Shown piece by piece: positions 40,667-53,455 of a stretch of DNA of 64,000 nt (position 1 is the first letter of the stretch; every line of letters begins with the position of its first letter). A program made the position numbers and the translations under genes. The DNA comes from Lingula anatina (Eukaryota > Brachiopoda > Lingulata > Lingulida > Lingulidae): contig NW_019775735.1 in assembly GCF_001039355.2 (NCBI RefSeq), positions 804,643 through 868,642 on the forward strand, given 5' to 3'. The notes under the pieces are model-generated. The model did no database searches. It was not told where the DNA came from and saw only the letters and a list, made by a program, of their open reading frames with translations.

Positions 40667-43292
40667 CTGCGAAATACAAGAAATATATTTGTAAATAAAG
40701 ATGAGGCACAAGTCCAGTTCTTAAACCTAGAGATTTATCCGTAAGTCAAATTCAAACATAAACCCCGTGAGCTAATTTCTTCACAACTTTGTCTTATCTT
40801 CTGGCTGACCAAATAATGCCACGTATTCGCGACTTACGCGTCAAGGACTTGTGAATAATGCTGCTTGAAAAGAGGCTTAGTTTATCGAAGTTCTGCAGAG
40901 CCTACGTCACAGCGAGCAAAACAGCGTGGCTCACTCGGTTATAATAAGCCCTAAACACCCCGGTGAAGAAAGGCCCAATCACTGACGGCCGTTATTGCGG
41001 TGTACGCAGAACTTCCCGCACTGCTTCTGCAAGATTATCTTTACCAGTCGGTAGAGCATCCGGCAGGGAACGGGGTGGGTGACGTTCTACACGACCTCTT
41101 GTGAGCAGTGATGTTTTTGGAATATATCCATACAGATACACGCTTTGTCTCTGCACTATCGCTGACAGCTCCCTTACGGCGAAATGAATGTGAAACCTTT
41201 CTATCGGTAGAAAGTTAACGGAGGATGATAAGCCGTATCATTCATGTCTTTGTAAGCGTGCTATTGAAACAGAATTGCCCTCTTCACACTACTTTATTAC
41301 TTAAACACAGTCTAGAAAACAACATCAAACGAAATCACACCGTTCTTCCGAGCCTCATCTAACAGGTTTTAAAAAAATTGTTGTCAGCATTGAGTGATGA
41401 ATGAGGATAATCATGAACAACAAAGGTTCTAATTATCGATGCCAGAGGGTAAATATCAACTGCTTTCCATTCAATGTGCCATCTTTTTATTATTTTCGTA
41501 CCAAGGCGTGACAGTCCCTCGACTCCCGTGCACCGAGCAGGTGTAATAAAACCGCGTTTGCTGTATAGGTCGGTGCTAAATCTATCTGAACTAAAGTTTT
41601 GAACCAATAGTGTTAACTGCAATTCAGTCAACTATGCCAGACCCCCACCCCTGCTCCAAAATAATAAACCGAAAATAATTTGCCTAAAAGGCAAGCTGTG
41701 TACCCATCGGCTTAATTGCAATGAACTTTAAGATAAATCGAATCCGGACACGCCCTTTGTTATTAGGCGTACATAAGAAGACCAGACTGTTCTCCCTTTC
41801 CACATTCCTGTCTAATCGAAGACGCAGTTCAAAAAGAACGTAACACTTAGTTCACACTTGTGTCTCTCAAGCACAATGCTGTTAGCTCTTACCATAAGCT
41901 GTTGACAAACATGCCGCATTTTCCTTAAAAAATGTCGAGAGCGTCAGTATTGGGGACCCCGAGGCTCGTTGAACTAAGCGCGTGCGGAACGTGGTGGCAT
42001 GTTTGCACCTAAGGCTTGTCGATTTTTTTTTCGGCCGCGCTTCAGTTGATCGTTCGACCAGCGCGCAATGAGCCCGGCTAATCAATGCAAGTCATAAAGT
42101 GCGTGCACTTCGTCAACCCTGGCCAACACATGCAGATTTCATATTTGGCTTTTGTCTCACCTTAGGAACACAACTAGATGGTTAACGAACGTGGTAGTTT
42201 TGCGAAGGTTCGTAAGCTAAAGGTCATACGGTGTCATTTTCTAAATGTATTTTAAACGGCCAATTAGCGGAGAAACACCCTAACAAGAAGTCGTTAGCTG
42301 ATGAGGACTTCTTCATACTGTCCTCTGACAGGCGACATTTTAAGTAAACATTTCTTTGTGGTGTGTGGATACGCACACAGCTACCGGTAAAATCCCCAGT
42401 TACAATAAGTGCCACAATATCTGTGCAAGTACAAAAAAAAAAAAAAAAGACAGATAGCGGTAACCACAGGATGATGTGCTGCTGATATTTATTTAAAGGG
42501 GGTTCTAACATGTTAATGAACAACCCAGAGCTTATAGACTCCAGTCAATTCTGATCCACGTAGGACTCAATATGAGCGAAAATATAACGAGAGGTATCGG
42601 ATTGCAAAATTATTCTGCGGCCCATCGGAGCATCACAAATAAGCATGGCACACTTGCATGACCCGTCTGTCTCCTTTCCCACGAGGCTATCCTGTATAAA
42701 GTACAATAGATTATCGTGATAGGACAATAAAAGAAAAATAGCTTTATTTTCTACACTAGAAGAAGATAAGTGCCCGCAAAGTGAGACGAAAACTTCACAA
42801 ACAGTTATGGAGACACCTGTTTGAATGCCTTGGGTATTTCAATAATTGGAACAGACCAAAGGTGACTTATGGTCGCCAACAAAAGGCAGAGGTTTGAAAA
42901 TTGAAGGAAAAGGCCCATTAGAGCAACCCAAAGGTCCAGGACTTATTATTCAGAAATGTGATCGTTTCGGTATACAAGCACCGCAATGACACTATTTGCA
43001 TGAAAATATTTATCAGTTTCTAAGAGACGAGTATATACAAAATATTGGTGCCACATTTCATGTGAACGTCTCATATATTCTTGTCCTCTAAGTGCAAACA
43101 TTTAGTATGATTCAGAATCTGTGGGTATTTTGCAAAAAACGGAGTTATATAATGATAGCATTTGAGTCTGAGGTGCTTGCTTTAGGCAATTCATTCAATG
43201 ATCTTGGTGATATCGAATATTGGTCTTACGCCAGCATCTGCTAAAAGGGCTTTTCACCGGGCGGTTTTGGTAATAGTATCTGTCAAGAAGAT

Positions 43293-43320
43293 AACCCCTG
43301 ATTTCGAGGAAATCGGGGTT
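43293..43320. repeat. Inverted repeat / hairpin
   Basis: AACCCC-T-GATTTC, a GAG loop, then GAAATC-GGGGTT form a 12-base-pair stem with a single bulged T. It is not followed by a T-run of terminator type and lies far from any gene. Its arm shares the core GAAATC(A)GGGG with the palindromes near 47.9 kb. Confidence 0.85.
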
Positions 43321-46300
43321 TTCTAATTATTTCGGTTCAGTTGGGAATATCAGGATAATTCAAAACTCCGTGACGACTATCAAAGGCTTTACCTCCAAGA
43401 AATGTTAAACGGTCTACCTTCCCGATGGACTATTTTCCTCATACATGTGCCAATAGCAGTATGACTAGTTTATGATTTCGTTTAGGTCCCTAAGTTCTCC
43501 CTGTTACGATGCATTGTATTACCACGGTTAACTATTTCCAGAGAGTAAAAAAGAACGGGGGTTTCTAGCGCTTGAAGCCTAATCGTCTGAAGGGCGGATT
43601 GTCATCCTGTATCAATATTCTCGATTGGCATCTACATCTGCCGATACACAACAGCCTGTTTACCATTCCAACTAAACAATCACAACCAGTTTACCTACCT
43701 ATTACCAGCAACTTTTCTTTGAACCAGTTAATCTGGGAATCGACGTGTTGCTCGTGGTTACCTTCAAGTGTGAACGAATCAACAGGTCAGACCTTTCCAT
43801 TACCCTTCTGTGTTTTTCTTCAGATAAAGTGTTGCCTAACTGTAATGAAGGCCACGGCTAATCGTAACAAACTGACCACTTACCAATTATATTATCATTG
43901 CAAACTCTCGGATAGAAGTATTTTTCCGTGTTTGTTGGGCGTGCGTTGCGCGCGTGTGTGCGTCACTTTGCCCAGCGGGAACCCCAGCTCTGTTTGCTCC
44001 AGATAGCTCAAATACCGATGTTATAGCCAACTGCTACATCCAGCAGGCTGTAATTAACGGGTACGACTCTCCACGTACAACCTGCCGGTGCTTTACGAGA
44101 CGCAAGGTGATCAATATACGTCGACCAATGAAGAAAGCGCACTTAAAGTCACCGTCACCGTATGCTTGCTAAAATCAATCTCTTACAGACGCCGCTTGGT
44201 CAGCGGCACATCAAAGTCCCTATGAGCGCAGAGATAACAGGTGTTATTCTGTTGTGCAATAATGGAGAGGCGGTGCAAACCCATTATAGCCAGTGTAGAA
44301 AATGAAAGCTATGTAAATTCTCCCTGTGGTGCAACACCATCCAAGTTACACGGTGCATGAATTTGAAGTAAATTGCTGACCATAAACATTATTACTGCAC
44401 TGTGGTTTAGGGCGACGTGCCTACCCATGTATGCAGATGCATTTTGAATTTCATTTGATCCGAGGAGCAGCGAGTTGATATGCGGATAATTACTCCTGGA
44501 TTGTGATTGAAGTGCCTTCAAATGCCAATCAAACGCGTCTAAATTAATTAGCCAAATGACTGTAAACTTGATTAAGTCATAAGCAAATTTCAGACAATAT
44601 GAACGCAAAGGCTTCACTAGGCAGCGCAGCCAATAGATTTGATGTGATTTCTACGACGCTGACCTACCACAGGATTATATCTTAACACAGACAGACGTTT
44701 GAATGAGGTTTACAATTACTTTCCATTTTATTTGATTAGGAATAAACATGTTTTTAGAGACAACAATCAACGGCTACTGTATACAAACTCCGTACAATCG
44801 AACCCACCTGACTGCACGACCGTGGCGGCCATTGTGTGTTTAGCGAATAAATATTGAAGGTTGACGAACAGTGTAACTTTCTTCAGGAGAAAATAAGTTT
44901 TGGGATTGTATACACTCGGCGGCGCTTTTGATGCGCTCTACATGTAACACTTTTAACGTAAACTTAGGCATGTGCGTCTGCGACGGGGGAAAACGTGCGT
45001 GGCTCGCTCGGGGTTTTTGTAAGAGGCACAGAGCCAATTTCTCGCCGATATTTTAAGCCCTCTAAGCAGCCGTCGGCCAGGTATAGAATCTGATTCACCT
45101 GTGCATATTCTTATGAACTTGTTGAACTAGCACGCTCCGTCTGAAGTGGCCAATTAATTTTGAAAAATGCGACTGCAAATGAGCTTCGGCGATTTATCGC
45201 GGAAAACACCCCGCTACTACATCTCATCCATCATCAACGAGTCGGCAGGCACCAGAGATCTTCTCGGCACTTCGGCTACCTGTCAAAAATTACGAAGCTT
45301 TTGTGCAAGTTTTTCCGGCTTAGGTCTATCCTTTATTTGATAACGTTATGTCATCTTGATTTCAAAGAATTCCCCTGACGTATTTCACGGAAAGGATCAG
45401 TAAATATTGACGTAAGTGTCTGCGCAACCGTTTCCCCGTCGTCTACTCTAGCTGGACGTCCCATCAAGAAGATTTCCTTGTATCCAAGATAACAGCTTTG
45501 AAGTTGATGATGTATTTCTTCTACGTGGTAATTTCGAGTAAAAACCCCTCGAATAACTGCTGCATTATATCATGTAGATGTAATTGTTTTCTTCCTGTGC
45601 GAAAACACCGCACTGAAGATAAAGGCATTCGCAGCACAGACAAAAAATTTAGATCACAACCAAATTTTAAATCATCACCATCCTTTTGAACTGAATGGAG
45701 CAAATGAAGAAAATCTGTTCTATCGCGAGAGACTGTTATACAACGATAAAATGTTTATCATTGAGATTTAGCACGACTGTGAGGGAAAGAAAAACACGTC
45801 TGATGAGAAATATTGGTGGGATATCTCAAACACAAAACCTCCACTACACCACACTATGACGCTAAAAGGCTGAAATCCTGATAGCTTGTTAACAGGGATG
45901 TTAATCAAGACTTAAATTTTGAACAACGGGAATAAACACTCTTATTTAGTTTCTGGCCATGAATTGTCGGTGTTCATTTTCTTCAAAGTGACTTTTGTTT
46001 TTCTAACCTAAAGTGGTGTGTTGTTTCACACCTTTTACCAAAACAGGTCTTCGTCATGCAGTTCGCAACGTGTTGCGCATTGTGCGGCTCGGCGTGATTT
46101 TTTTCTTATCACCTTTCCATATTCTCCGCAATAATATTGATTCCCTGTGGGTTAGAGCAATTTTAAGTTTCAGAATTACGATCTGGAATTCTCAGTCTTA
46201 ATATAGCTCACTGTTTTTACACAAGTGTCCTAAACCCTTGGACCGCTACCCTCTATTGATTTGATATATCACCAGTAACATCCAAACAAGAGAGCAAAGA

Positions 46301-47921
46301 CAATGACTTGAAAAAACATGCCCATAAAAGAGACAAAGCAACTGCACCCATAGAAAACATCCTGTTTTGATGTCCCGACTGGGCAACGGGAAGATTTAAC
46401 GACACAAACTGAATAGTTTACGGCATACCTTACGGCTTTCAAGCCTGTGTCGTCGATTCGCCCAGGATCATAAAAGACAACGGTGTATTATTAACAGTAA
46501 TTGAAGTTATGATTAATAAGACCAAAAGCGCATATTAACCTCAATTTTGCGTTTCAGAATACAAGAGTGACAAATATCCTTGGACGTCGCAATGATTCAT
46601 ACTCGCTGGTGGACAAATATTTCGGAACAAAGGCAAGCGTTACTGGCAGAGGAATGTCTTGGAAATGCGACATAGAAGAGATAAATTTCTATCAATACAT
46701 CCAAGCAGTGGGAATTCATAAAAAAAAATCCTGTTTGCATTAACATGGAAAGAATCGATTAAGCCCCTCCTCCAAAAGTTCAATAGATGAAAAAAAGTGA
46801 TTAAGGCAACGTTTCTGAATACTGTTTTATCACCGAAGAACATATCATAAACCAGAAACGGTAGCAACAGCAGAAAAAGTTACTCCACTTCTTAGCAAGC
46901 ATAAGTTAAATGGTTTGTTTAGGGTATATATGTCGGGTGATGACAGTAGTACGTTTGGCTGATCGCGTTACAGATTACCGGCTGCATTATGTTCGTAGCA
47001 GCCGTCAGTTATCAACTGCTGAAATTTCCAATAAGAACTCTATACATTTTGACAAGCTTGTCGACAGGAAGCAATCCATGAAGCCAAATACCATGAAACA
47101 ACGAGAATATGATTGAACCGCAGATGGAAAATGAATAGCCTTGTGGATATTGAAGCAGACAGGTCTATGATTCAAAATATTATAACGAATACACTGTTGA
47201 TAAACCATAAGTAACAACTAAAATGAAAATAACAAATGAAAAAAATAATAGATAAAATAAAACCACAATGAAACGCATGCAAACGGGTTTTTGTTGACTC
47301 TATTCTTCTAAGTAACACATAATAAGCAAATGTAAACAAAATCAGGGATGAATGAACATTAACAAACCCGAGAAAAACACTCTAAAAACACTCAGACAAA
47401 TAAGAATTGAAAAGTTTTTCCAGTCGCAGCGTGAGTTGAACTGCAAGAATGAGCGCCTGATAGCTGCATCGAACCTTTGCAGCGTGAGGTCCCAGCCAAC
47501 CGTGCAGTCAGCTGTGAGAAACTTTTAAGCATCAAGAACTGAAGAAATTACCAAGCTATTTACCACCTACGCATCGATGAGCAGATTTTTTTTTCTCAAA
47601 CGAGAATAACTCTTTTTGACCTCAGGTTCTCTCTTTCATATATAAACTCTTTTGCGGGAACAGAAACTCAAAGTGCAAGGCACCAAGAGATTTTGTTTAG
47701 TTTTTCGCCATCACCCGACGCTTGTAAAGATTAAACACGGCAGAACCTCCCACGGTTTATAGCAATAATAAGGCCCCTCCGGTTACCGAACAGCGGCGCC
47801 CGCTTCACAGTTAAAATTTAGCCGAGATACAGAATAACAATTTCATTTCTCCCGTGAAATATTAGACGAATTGATAAAATAGACTATCCTTAAAAACACA
47901 GTTATGTTGGGGTAAGACTAT

Positions 47922-48000
47922 CCCCTGAAATCCGGGAATTCCCTGTATAATTACGCCATGCAGGGATGTGATTGGCTTAAAAAATCCCTGAAATCAGGGA
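47922..48000. repeat. Cluster of short palindromes with a perfect kB-type site
   Basis: Within 79 bases there are CCCCTGAAATCCGGG (47922-47936), the perfect palindrome GGGAATTCCC (47934-47943) and TCCCTGAAATCAGGGA (47985-48000, seven-base arms with an AA spacer). GGGAATTCCC matches the Rel/NF-kB consensus GGGRNWYYCC exactly. Function is inferred only. Confidence 0.6.
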
Positions 48001-48250
48001 AACTGCTGAATAATCACGTTCCTTCCATACCAAATAAATATTATTTATTGTTCGTGTTCATGTATCGCGCTTGCTTAAAACAACTTTTTCTAATTTTGTT
48101 TACTATACTAGGCAAGGAAATAGTCGAAGATGAAGCCTTTATGCAGACTGTGGTACAAGTATTTTCCGATAACCACATGTGACACCTTTATTTCTGTCTA
48201 ATTCAGCTGGACGACCGCCCAAAATGAACATGTTGAAGAAAACCACTTAC

Positions 48251-48446
48251 CTGTCGATTTCACTCGCTGTGCTATGTCCTGTGGTAATTGACCTGCTTTT
48301 CTGCTAGTTATCCGTACGTGTCTGCGTGATCGTTCGCTCTGACGGAATATATGGGAACTACAGCTACATAAACACTGACTCAGACTTTCTCTAAGGCGCA
48401 TGCTCAGTGAGTTCCTCCACCACTGTCCTGGCAGCAGTTCTCTCAT
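48251..48446 (-). other. Possible remote non-coding first exon (minus strand)
   Basis: On the minus strand ACAG|GTAAGTGG at 48251/48250 is a near-consensus splice donor. An open frame runs into it from 48446 (begins with ATG, Arg/Ser-rich, no domain). The nearest minus-strand gene downstream that needs a 5' exon is the fibrinogen-related gene, whose 5' UTR acceptor is at 40667; the implied intron would be 7.6 kb. This link is speculative and the donor could be chance. Confidence 0.15.
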
Positions 48447-50868
48447 CGTAAAGTAACTGCGTAGCGTAAACCGCAGGCTGACCCTTGTTCACAGCGAATG
48501 ACAAATTGTTTATGATTTAATTAATTTTAGCTATAGGAACGGGGCGTATGTTTTCTACAGACAGAAACATGATTCAAACTCTACAAATAAAAATAAAAAA
48601 ACGGGTTTCAATTTGAGTTCCAATCTTCTAGCCCCCGGTCTAACAAAATGTCATTTATTTTCCGGTTCCTCTCACTTTTTTTTTATATTTTGTTTTTCCA
48701 GATGTGTCTTGCTATTAAATATAGATCATAACCACAGAAAGACAAAGGGACATTGAGCAGTGAGATTCCACAGAAAGTAAAAGGGGTCTGCATTTCAGAC
48801 TTTTTCAATGGGTCATTGATACGGTATAAAACACACACGTGTTGTAAGACTGAGAAAAACGCCAAGACCACCCATCTGAATTTGCCCGCACGGTTTTGAC
48901 TTTGACAAAAAAGCATCCCCTTCTAGTATTCCTTTCCCATTGAGAACCGCGATATAATTCTTTTTTAATTTTATGTTGTTATACTTTTGTTTATTTTCAT
49001 TTCGGTGAATGCGAAATGCCACGTCCCACATTTTACGTTGAATGACGACCAGTACATACAGTTGTTCTACGCATTGCAACTGCACGCGTCCTATTACGCA
49101 CCAACATCAGGTTATGATTGCTTTTTAAACGTCGAAACGACTCATCGCGATAGACCCTCCCTATAGATATCAGACTGATAAACAGAAGAAATGGTATTAT
49201 ACTGATTATACAGGGCGGGTTACAACTAAAACAACAGATCCACGTGGCGGACGGCAAGGCGTAGATGTGTGTCAGATGTCCTGCACGTGGTGCTTTCTTA
49301 CCGGATTTTTCTACAGCTGTGAAAAAATTCAAGGAAGCAAATTAAAACAGAAACTGGGAGAGATGAGTCAAATGAGGGGAGTTGAACGCTTCCCGTTTCT
49401 CGTCAAGCAACGCAGATTCACAACGTTTTAGATTACAATAATTAGTAGCAAACTTCGCGCCGGAAAGTTCTAATGAGTTCTCGCGTCTTCACTTAAAGGT
49501 GCTTGTCGATTACTCATGATAAAAACAAAACTGAAAGGGGAAGGATACCACATAAATGTTATGTCGAAAACGATATCAAAAAAAAAAAAAAAAAGAGAGA
49601 ACGCTAATTGTATATACTACATCAAACCAAGACCATTTTACACGCACACCAAACTTCTTGCCCACGCTATGATATGAAAAATATTTTCTGCTACCGGAAA
49701 AGTGAGAGCAGGTTCTCTCGTTTAGTTGCCGCAGGATTTAGTAAATACTGTCTTAAATTTCATTTCAATTAAATACAAACGACGTTCTGAAATGTTCGAA
49801 ATCTGATATCCCTTTGAATCATAACACGGTTTGGGACGCAAATTTCCCTTCCAGACCCGGCCCTTCTCTGCGTTTCACATCAACTTTATCTGTTAAGCAT
49901 TATGTACCGTGACTTTTCCTCGTTAAAAAGTCGCGACCTGGCTGACTTTTCGTTCCCTCCCATTTCCACAAGACTCTTCTGGTGAAACTGAACATCCAAA
50001 TGGCGTATATAGTCTGTTCTACATCCATAATGGGCTGTTATCGATACTGTAGTCTCTATTTTAAATATATGTGGTTTATCTACAAAGGACCAAAATTGCT
50101 CCCGAAATGTTTTACCGTGGAGTCGGGTCAATTGCCCACTTCTCAGTTTTTATTGTATCTGTTAGTGTCTTCCTGCACTATGAGGCCAGAAAAAAAAGGA
50201 ATTTCGGTAGTTTTTATTTTGACCAATTAACGAAATTTAAAAGCGTGTCAGAACAGGAAGAAAGTCACTGGAGAGCGACGACTTACGCAAATTGCGTACT
50301 TGAAATTCAGGGTACAATTTATGTTTGAAATACGCTTAGATCCGTCAGTGTTTTTCGACCGTTGAATGAAGTCTGTATACTGTAGCTTCTATTTACCGTA
50401 ACTGTATACGGGAATATAAGCAAAGAAGTACACCTTGTCAATAGCGGTAATTCGAAGTAACGCTACATAAATAAACACTCAATCAAATACTGAGAAAAAT
50501 AGGAGGCACGCCGGTGGGCCCCCGATTCCAGTCTGTTCCAGTCCAACTCGGAGCTTTATTTAACTTAACAAGCGGAGGCAACAACACAAAGCCATGTCCA
50601 TTTCAATATCCAGCGCGGGTCAATAAATCTGTAGGAACAATTGCCCACTTTGTTCTATCTAAACAAAAGTAAACGAAGTCGAAGCCCGCCGATGTAGCCC
50701 ACAACCAAAATAACTTCGCTCCCATTGATATGTCCAGTACGGAGGTGCTGAAATATTTCTCATACCAAAGTTTACGTTCAAAGGAGTACTTTATTAAACA
50801 GGTAGTTCTATATAAAAATTGCAATAAATTACGACAAATTCAAAAAATGTGATAATAGTTATATTTCG

Positions 50869-50926
50869 ATATAATATAATATATATATATATATGATTGA
50901 AAATAATAATGAATGAATGAATGAAT
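50869..50926. repeat. (AT)n and (AATG)n microsatellites
   Basis: An imperfect AT run (about 50869-50894) is followed after a few bases by four to five units of AATG (about 50908-50926). Confidence 0.9.
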
Positions 50927-51293
50927 ATAAATTGTGAGTAATACTGGACGTAATAAAACATTATATCAATATGTACAACATGATCTTCTTATAATTTTTG
51001 TGGAGTTCTCTCCTGGCCCAGCTGACTGTCGACCTCGGCATCAAATACACGAATATATTAAATAATATTGTTCCATAATTAAACCAACACTACCACTACC
51101 ACCATCAGAGGTGTATCAAATACTGTACTTCAGAAAATCGTAAAGATCTGTAAACCTACCCAAAACCTTTTGATTGTCATTAATATTTTGCAAACAGGAA
51201 AAATCGGGTACGAGTGCACTCGGACAATCTCTGACACCATGTTCTGAGTTAGTAATGGCATGCTCTTGAGACACTATCAAGTGCAACACAGAC

Positions 51294-51689
51294 ATGCAAA
51301 TCAAAGCTCAATTACTAACATTCCTCGCAATACTTGTAGCTGTCAATTCCGCACAGATTATATTAGCTAACACAATACATGCGGTAACACAATATTATGT
51401 TCATGCAATTCGAGTCAAGTATGTACAACATGGACGTGTCAGTTTGCCAAAAGCAAGTGGCTTACGAAAGACTTCAGTTCTGGTCAGTTTCAAGTTCCCA
51501 ATGCATATCATGTTCATACTCGTACCTAAAGCAGCGAAAATGGCACAAGCAAACCCGTTATTAAGGGCCTCTTATTACGGTCAGTTTTCACGTTGCGTTG
51601 GTATCTCCCACTTGCATTTCCCTTCACAGGTGTTACTAGGCTATTGTTACGTTCATCGTCGTAAAATAACAGGGTTGGGTACTGTATGA
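51294..51689 (+). CDS. Possible small secreted protein (doubtful)
   Basis: A single-exon open frame of 131 residues starting with ATG. Residues 1-20 look like a signal peptide: a Lys at position 4, a hydrophobic core LLTFLAILVAV, then NSA before a possible cleavage at Gln21. The remainder is basic, has only two cysteines and matches no family I know. A plus-strand AATAAA lies at 51884-51889, about 200 bases after the stop. The length is notable for AT-rich DNA, but there is no other support, so chance is a serious alternative. Confidence 0.2.
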   Translation: MQIKAQLLTFLAILVAVNSAQIILANTIHAVTQYYVHAIRVKYVQHGRVSLPKASGLRKTSVLVSFKFPMHIMFILVPKAAKMAQANPLLRASYYGQFSRCVGISHLHFPSQVLLGYCYVHRRKITGLGTV

Positions 51690-51897
51690 TTGTTCGCGTA
51701 ATTGTAACGTTAAATAGCTACTGGAATGTTCAACTAAAAGTAAATGTAAAATTCTTCTTTTTTAAGAAAAATCTTTGTAAATTATAGAACAGTTTCAACA
51801 AACGTCATTAAGTTATATCATCTAGTATAAACGAAAAAAGTCGTTTTGTTCCTTATGTAAGTATAATACACACTGGTCCACCAAATAAATCACCGTT

Positions 51898-53455
51898 TTA
51901 CATTAAAATGTCCTCCTCCTCAAAAAGCAACCTCGCGCCGCTGACCAACAGATCAAATGTTTTGTTGCTCTCTTTTTTGATTTCCTCCAAAATTTCAGGG
52001 GCGCGTCTTAAATCTCCGACATTTTCCATGCAGTTCTTCAGTGCATCAGGCCCGTCTCCTTTCAAACTGGCCGCCATAATCTCTCTGCGTAACTTGTCCT
52101 CTTCCTTCACGACCAACTGAATCGACTCAACTGCAGAGGGCGTCTTGTCGATGATGTCTCGGATTAATGTGTTGGCCTTATTGAAGTTTGTCAAAGCCGG
52201 AATCACACGGTCGGGCATATCCTTGGGGTCAAATTCGATTTCCATACAGTGTTTCTGCTTCCTCTTTAACTTCACTTCAACTTCGCCTGAAATTAATTGA
52301 TGGTGTGGTTGGATACAACAGTAAAAAGCTACCGGCAAAGGAAATCACTACATGACATACTCCCACCTTGCGGTTTCGGTGAGGGGGGAAACAACAAATG
52401 TATACAAAATGCCCTGGGTTAACCTCCGCACTGATGATTCAATCATGACGGCAGACAGTTTTTAAGAGTTTTAAAAAAATCAAAAACCCTCTTGTCGCCT
52501 GATGTTTACAACTCCTCACACATTAATATTTCATAAAACATAGGCGAACATATTCATCACAAAAAAAAAAGAAAGAAAAAAGTCTCACCTAAGCGTGTCT
52601 TCAGTTCTTTGAAACAACTATCAAGTATCTCAAACGCGCTGTCCTGGCCTAATTCGGTCTTGAATTCATTCACCGTTCTCATAAGTGTATTCCGCTTTTC
52701 GAGAATGTCGTTATACAGCTTGGCGTGATCCTGAAAGATGCATTGTGGTAGATGAGATTAGCAACGATACCAACCACAATTCAAATTTCTTCACGTTGAA
52801 CGGTGCAGTAATGCATTAACATTTTTTCATCATGAGGCTTAAATTCTCATTCTTTCTTATCTTGCTATGTCTTAAAGTTTTGCTGTGAAAAAAGGCGACT
52901 TTCTCAACAAGTCAGAAGAGAAGAGATGTTTTTGCCGCCACTAATGTCACACACGAAGATAAACGCAGCCTACTTGCAAACGTTTGTCCACTGAAGACAC
53001 ACGTGTGGGTCTCGGCTCTACCTTCGCGTACTTTTCTTGACTGCCTCCTGAAGTGAAATATTTGTGCGAACTCTTTTACTGCACTGCATCTAAAAAGTAT
53101 TTCTTTGGGAGACACAATTCACTACAGACGTGAAATCAAGATAAAAGAACATAATAATGATAAGAACAAAGGTTTGCTTAATTTCAAATCATGAAAAAAA
53201 TTATACACATAATATTAACTTTCGAAGCAATTTCAGTATAAATTTTAATCTAAAAAAAAAAAAAACGGCGAAAAAATAAAATATAATCTATATTTAAATC
53301 TCAGTTCAGTTACCTTGTGGTTTCGAGGGAGGTGCAAACTGTCTTGCCGTCGACGCGGAATCTGACCTTGCCAGGCGGCCGCTTGCAGGGGCACTTGTCT
53401 GGCCGGATAGAAGAGGAGTCTTCACGTTAGCCTCTGCTCGAGGCTCATCTGCATC
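51898..53455 (-). CDS. Unrecognised coiled-coil protein, 3' part only
   Basis: Four minus-strand exons join in frame: 53455-53314, a 26-base exon 53047-53022, 52730-52589 and 52286-51898 (stop TAA), giving 232 C-terminal residues. The large exons cannot be joined directly (phase 1 to phase 0 meets a stop within five codons); the microexon restores the frame and has AG and GT at its ends. The first exon encodes a Ser/Ala/Pro-rich low-complexity segment. The rest is strongly charged and helical: it includes EKRNTLMRTVNEFKTELG, a Lys-rich stretch VKLKRKQKHC, then FDPKDMPDRVIPAL and several amphipathic helices ending in ARLLFEEEDILM. This looks like a cytoplasmic coiled-coil or helical-bundle protein. 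I do not recognise the family. The 5' exons were not found; they should lie between 53456 and the ERI1 promoter, which would put the two genes head to head. Confidence 0.6.

Larger units (their letters stand above)
40667..51897. other. Gene-poor 11 kb stretch
   Basis: No exon with a recognisable domain on either strand. The DNA between about 40.8 and 45.3 kb is more GC-rich than average and could include promoter elements of the fibrinogen-related gene. Features listed separately are a hairpin at 43293-43320, palindromes at 47922-48000, a possible non-coding exon ending at 48251, simple repeats near 50.9 kb, and one open frame with a signal-peptide-like start at 51294. Several other open frames (for example 43572-44006) look random. 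Confidence 0.5.

Noticed and set aside
43572-44006. 144-codon plus-strand open frame
   Set aside because: Begins with TTG, shows no domain or signal and the local DNA is merely GC-richer, which lengthens random frames.
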